This document shows, in pieces, positions 61,680-64,000 of a stretch of 64,000 nt of DNA. Position 1 is the stretch's first letter; each line of letters starts with the position of its first letter. The DNA comes from Vondammii sp040505895 (lineage in GTDB: Bacteria > Pseudomonadota > Gammaproteobacteria > Chromatiales > Chromatiaceae), in contig JBEVXU010000018.1 in NCBI GenBank assembly GCA_040505895.1, forward strand, positions 248,001 to 312,000. The letters are read 5' to 3'. The notes below the pieces were generated by a model, which was given only the letters and a program-made list of their open reading frames with translations, was not told where the DNA came from and made no database searches. Position numbers and translations under genes: made by a program.

Positions 61680-62156
61680 CTATTTTTCATCCCATTTGCG
61701 GATAAGCGCCATCACCTGCTCGGCAGCTGTTGTAACTGCCGGCGCCACCACTGCTGAAGGCTGCTCTCCCCAGTCGATGCTCTCCGGCTCAATGCCAACC
61801 AATGCACGATGGCTGGGATAGTGGTCTGAGAGACGGGCAATATCGAGCAGATCCACCAAACCCACCTCATGAACACTCTGACGGTTCCCGGTAAGATAGC
61901 GGTCCATCTCATCATCCTCAAAGACCACAACACTGCCGGGAGCGTCTCCGGTTCTTGCCGCATCCACCACAATAAGCCGCCGATTCTCAGCCAGTAGTTG
62001 AGCCAGAGTAAAGCTGAGGGTGCCACCGTCGACAAAACTGACCCTGGGATAGTCAGAATGTGTGGAGGCCAGATGGTTAATCACATGTACCCCCACCCCT
62101 TCATCAGTCAACAGGGTATTACCAACACCGAGCACCAAAGTCGTCTCTTCTTCCAT
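61680..62156 (-). CDS. hupD: Hydrogenase maturation protease (HupD/HyaD type)
   Basis: This endopeptidase removes the C-terminal tail of the large subunit after nickel insertion. It has 158 residues. The N-terminal motif VLGVGNTLLTDEGVGVHV carries the first nickel-binding Glu. The Asp of VVDAARTGDAPG and the His of VHEVGLVDLL complete the site. The C-terminus has the ESIDWGEQPS region. It stands before the hupH-like gene and the structural genes. The hypA-F genes are not in the window. Confidence 0.93.
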   Translation of the reverse strand: MEEETTLVLGVGNTLLTDEGVGVHVINHLASTHSDYPRVSFVDGGTLSFTLAQLLAENRRLIVVDAARTGDAPGSVVVFEDDEMDRYLTGNRQSVHEVGLVDLLDIARLSDHYPSHRALVGIEPESIDWGEQPSAVVAPAVTTAAEQVMALIRKWDEK

Positions 62157-62415
62157 CTGTTCCTCGCACGCAAAGCAGACTTAATTGAGTAAACATGTTT
62201 ATGACACACACATCACTATGAAGCCATCTTTTAAATAGTTAAATCAGATCTTGCTTATTTACTGATGCAAATCATTTTCCCTTTACCAACCTAGTCTAGA
62301 CTTTAATTGTCTCTGAATGAGTTGGCGCCGTTTTCAGTGAGTATTGCCACTGCCAGACGCTGGCTTCAGGAGCGTGTCCCACCCAATGTAAAAACTCAGT
62401 ACAGGAGAAAAGGTT

Positions 62416-62748
62416 ATGAAAAAGACCAGGAACTTTCTTACTGCCGCACTGATCGCAGGTGCCACACTGATTATCCCCCTGTCAGCCGAGGCCTTCTGGG
62501 GGGGCTTCCCCTTTGGCGGCTGGGATCCATGGGATAGTTGGGACGGGCCAGGTTACGGCTACGGCTATCCCGGTTATGGCTACGGCTATCCAGGGTACGG
62601 CTATGGGGGCTATCCCAGCTATGGAGGCCATGGGTATCCCACTCATGGTTATGGCGGTTACTCAGGCTACGGTTATCCCGCCTATGGATATGGCTACCCT
62701 GCCTATGCTGCTCCCCAACCGGCTGCACCCGCCCCAAAGGCCGACTAA
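62416..62748 (+). CDS. sgpA: Sulfur globule protein (Gly/Tyr-rich, CV1-like)
   Basis: Sulfur globule proteins coat the periplasmic sulfur stores of purple sulfur bacteria and similar organisms. It has 110 residues. A signal peptide ending near AEA is followed by FWGGFPFGG and then GYGYPGYG-type repeats rich in Gly, Tyr and Pro over about 65 residues. A short Ala/Pro tail ends the protein. The ribosome site AGGAGAAAAGG is strong. The family name rests on composition, signal and the N-terminal AFWGG stretch shared with Sgp proteins of Allochromatium; other Gly/Tyr-rich surface proteins are possible. Confidence 0.72.
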   Translation: MKKTRNFLTAALIAGATLIIPLSAEAFWGGFPFGGWDPWDSWDGPGYGYGYPGYGYGYPGYGYGGYPSYGGHGYPTHGYGGYSGYGYPAYGYGYPAYAAPQPAAPAPKAD

Positions 62749-62766
62749 CTCAGTGCAACCACTGCA

Positions 62767-62957
62767 GAAAAAGCTCTCTTCCCTACGGAGGGTGTCGTAA
62801 AAGCACCAATCCCTTCTCCCTACGAGGGAGAAGGTTAGGATGAGGGTGTATTAAATCAATAAGTTACCTATTGATCCCCCTCACCATCACCCTAGCCCTC
62901 TCCCCGGTGGGGAGAGGGGATTTTGCGACACCCTCCCTACGGAAGAGGGCTTTTTTT
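62767..62957 (+). terminator. Intrinsic terminator of the sulfur globule gene, split by an insertion
   Basis: The arm AAAAAGCTCTCTTCC (62768-62782) pairs with GGAAGAGGGCTTTTTTT (62941-62957), with one G-U pair. The 4-base loop CTAC is doubled, and the 150-base element lies between the copies. Without the element the sequence is a perfect terminator with its T run, starting 19 bases after the stop codon. Confidence 0.7.
62783..62940. mobile_element. MITE inserted in the terminator loop, CTAC duplication
   Basis: A 150-base element (62787-62936) has 16-base inverted ends (GGAGGGTGTCGTAAAA, 15 of 16 matching) and CTAC on both sides. The centre holds GGGAGAGGG/CCCTCTCCC palindromes of the kind spread in many proteobacteria. 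No frame is present. It is not related to the other elements of the window by end sequence. Confidence 0.7.
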
Positions 62958-62991
62958 CGTCTTACCCTATATATGGCAAGAATATAAGCAA

Positions 62992-63007
62992 ACACTATAT
63001 GTAGTGT
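62992..63007. promoter_or_regulatory. NrdR box 1
   Basis: ACACTATATGTAGTGT matches the NrdR palindrome (consensus about acaCwAtATaTwGtgt) closely. NrdR is a repressor of ribonucleotide reductase genes that senses dATP/ATP. It lies about 340 bases before the reductase start. Confidence 0.78.
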
Positions 63008-63107
63008 TTATTAAAATTCCTGATATTTTTTAAGGGCTTAATATCTTAAATATCATATCTTACTGTTTTTGTTATTTATTCATGTTTTCTAATAGACCGA
63101 ATCCAAC

Positions 63108-63136
63108 TTGACAACCACCAGATTCACGCCTAATCT
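63108..63136 (+). promoter_or_regulatory. Possible sigma-70 promoter of nrdJ
   Basis: A perfect TTGACA (63108-63113) is followed after 17 bases by TAATCT (63131-63136), which is a weak -10 box. The start site would be near 63143, directly before NrdR box 2, so a bound repressor would block initiation. Confidence 0.45.
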
Positions 63137-63149
63137 TGCTTTCAACAAA

Positions 63150-63165
63150 ACACAACATATAGTGT
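63150..63165. promoter_or_regulatory. NrdR box 2
   Basis: ACACAACATATAGTGT matches the NrdR palindrome with two changes in the left half. Its centre is 158 bases from that of box 1, about 15 helical turns. NrdR usually acts on paired boxes in phase with the helix. Confidence 0.7.
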
Positions 63166-63345
63166 TTCACCACAACCAACAGGAACTTGGTTAAACCCAT
63201 ACAGTCATTATCCCGGTAGCTCCCGAACCACCGCACCTATAAACACAATAGTTCCGTGTGATTGCGGTCGTTCCACTCTTATAACGCCGGTTTTTACAAA
63301 GCATAAACAGACAAAATTCAGAGACGAATGAAGGATCAAGATAAT

Positions 63346-64000
63346 ATGAAAAGTGCTCATCTCAAAGCTGTCCCTCCCAGCGTTGCCGCTATTCCGCTAC
63401 AACCCGCCTCGATGGATATCTGGAGCACCAAGTACCGGTTGAAGGCGAAGGATGGGACACCCGTTGATGAAGATATCGACGGCACCTATCAAAGGGTGGC
63501 GAAAGCACTGGCTGAGATTGAAGTAACACCGGAGTTACAGGAGAAGTGGCAGGAGCGCTTCCTCTGGGCACTGCGTCATGGTGCTATCCCCGCCGGACGT
63601 ATCACCTCCAACGCGGGAGCACAGGCGCACAAACCGGCCACCTCCACCATCAACTGTACCGTCTCCGGCACTATCCACGACTCTATGAACGAGATCCTCG
63701 GCAAGGTTCACGAGGCAGGCCTCACCCTCAAGGCGGGCTGCGGTATCGGCTACGAGTTCTCCACCCTCCGTCCCAAGGGCGCCTACGTCAGTGGTGCCGG
63801 TGCCTACACCTCCGGTCCCCTGTCGTTTATGGATATCTACGACAAGATGTGTTTCACCGTCTCATCCGCCGGTGGACGCCGTGGCGCACAGATGGCCACC
63901 TTTGATGTCGGCCACCCGGATGTGATGGACTTTGTCCGCGCCAAGCGTGAGGACGGCCGTCTGCGCCAGTTCAACCTCTCCCTGCTGATCACCGAAGACT
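63346..64000 (+). CDS. nrdJ: Adenosylcobalamin-dependent ribonucleotide reductase, N-terminal part
   Basis: Class II reductases make deoxynucleotides with or without oxygen, using coenzyme B12. The frame is open to the window end (218 codons visible). Landmarks are LRHGAIPAGRITSNAGAQAH, the Cys-containing STINCTVSGTIHDSM and the loop LTLKAGCGIGYEFSTLRPKG, followed by SFMDIYDKMCFTVSSAGGRR and GAQMATFDVGHPDVMDFV. ATG 63346 has AAGGA ten bases upstream; ATG 63328 in the same frame is an alternative. Two NrdR boxes lie in the 600-base region upstream. Confidence 0.92.
   Translation, partial: MKSAHLKAVPPSVAAIPLQPASMDIWSTKYRLKAKDGTPVDEDIDGTYQRVAKALAEIEVTPELQEKWQERFLWALRHGAIPAGRITSNAGAQAHKPATSTINCTVSGTIHDSMNEILGKVHEAGLTLKAGCGIGYEFSTLRPKGAYVSGAGAYTSGPLSFMDIYDKMCFTVSSAGGRRGAQMATFDVGHPDVMDFVRAKREDGRLRQFNLSLLITED

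Noticed and set aside
62538..62748. Short direct repeats that might be taken for a CRISPR array or tandem repeat
   Set aside because: They are codons for the Gly/Tyr repeats of the secreted protein; spacing is irregular and no spacers or cas genes exist.
1..64000. Genomic island or prophage
   Set aside because: Gene content is housekeeping or metabolic throughout, with conserved order in several blocks; no integrase, phage or plasmid genes were seen.

Overview
The window looks like a chromosomal segment of a free-living or symbiotic sulfur-oxidising gammaproteobacterium. Three things support this: gene order shared with Pseudomonas and Escherichia (pdxJ-recO-era-rnc-lepB-lepA-mucD-rseCBA-rpoE/nadB, and uvrY-uvrC-pgsA-tRNA-Gly-Cys-Leu), a glycine/tyrosine-rich secreted protein of the sulfur-globule type, and an Isp-type [NiFe] hydrogenase as found in purple sulfur bacteria. 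Placement near Chromatiales/Sedimenticola-like lineages is inference; no 16S rRNA gene is present.

Layout. 1-8203 (minus strand) is a polar-flagellum block in which transcription runs fleQ/flrA, then flrB-flrC, then fliE-fliF-fliG-fliH-fliI. The last gene is cut by the window edge, and sigma-54-type promoters lie before flrB and fliE. 8379-11630 holds a PilZ-like protein, a CNNM/CorB-type transporter, a double-FHA protein and a PilZ protein. 11802-22684 (minus strand) is the pdxJ to rpoE housekeeping and envelope-stress block. 22880-24490 is nadB. 24620-29402 (minus strand) is sdhC-D-A-B-E with a 125-residue unknown protein and ygfX. 29537-36538 holds darP, recJ, a GST, a phosphopantetheinyl transferase, cysZ, an aminotransferase and a HAD phosphatase. 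36820-38225 is dksA-gluQ. 38260-42106 is tRNA-Leu, -Cys, -Gly, pgsA, uvrC and uvrY. 42417-42717 is tRNA-Ser followed by a 174-bp distal repeat. 42916-49836 holds a Bax-inhibitor-like protein, a small membrane protein, serS, a DUF190 protein, crcB, a YdbL-like lipoprotein, a YdbH-like protein and cysM. 50015-55853 is a TonB receptor, a periplasmic binding protein and a BarA/GacS-like hybrid kinase. 56049-62156 (minus strand) is the hydrogenase locus. 62416-62748 is the sulfur globule protein gene. 63346-64000 is the start of a B12-dependent ribonucleotide reductase behind two NrdR boxes.

How the genes fit together. The metabolic picture is respiratory, with a full succinate dehydrogenase, a membrane-linked hydrogenase, sulfate uptake and cysteine synthesis, and probable periplasmic sulfur storage. 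Motility is controlled by the FleQ/FlrBC hierarchy, and the c-di-GMP contact motif of FleQ is conserved. Envelope stress is handled by the RpoE-RseABC-MucD system, and a probable GacS/GacA (BarA/UvrY) pair is split between two loci of this window.

The most notable non-coding content is a set of small palindromic insertions with recognisable target duplications. They sit at gene ends: one forms the stop codon of lepA, one forms the stop codon of uvrY inside the uvrY-uvrC operon, and one is inserted exactly in the loop of the sulfur-globule gene terminator. A second notable item is a repeat after tRNA-Ser that carries a copy of the last 19 bases of the tRNA plus its terminator, a layout known from the E. 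coli tyrT operon (rtT RNA). No CRISPR array, prophage, rRNA operon or complete insertion sequence was seen.
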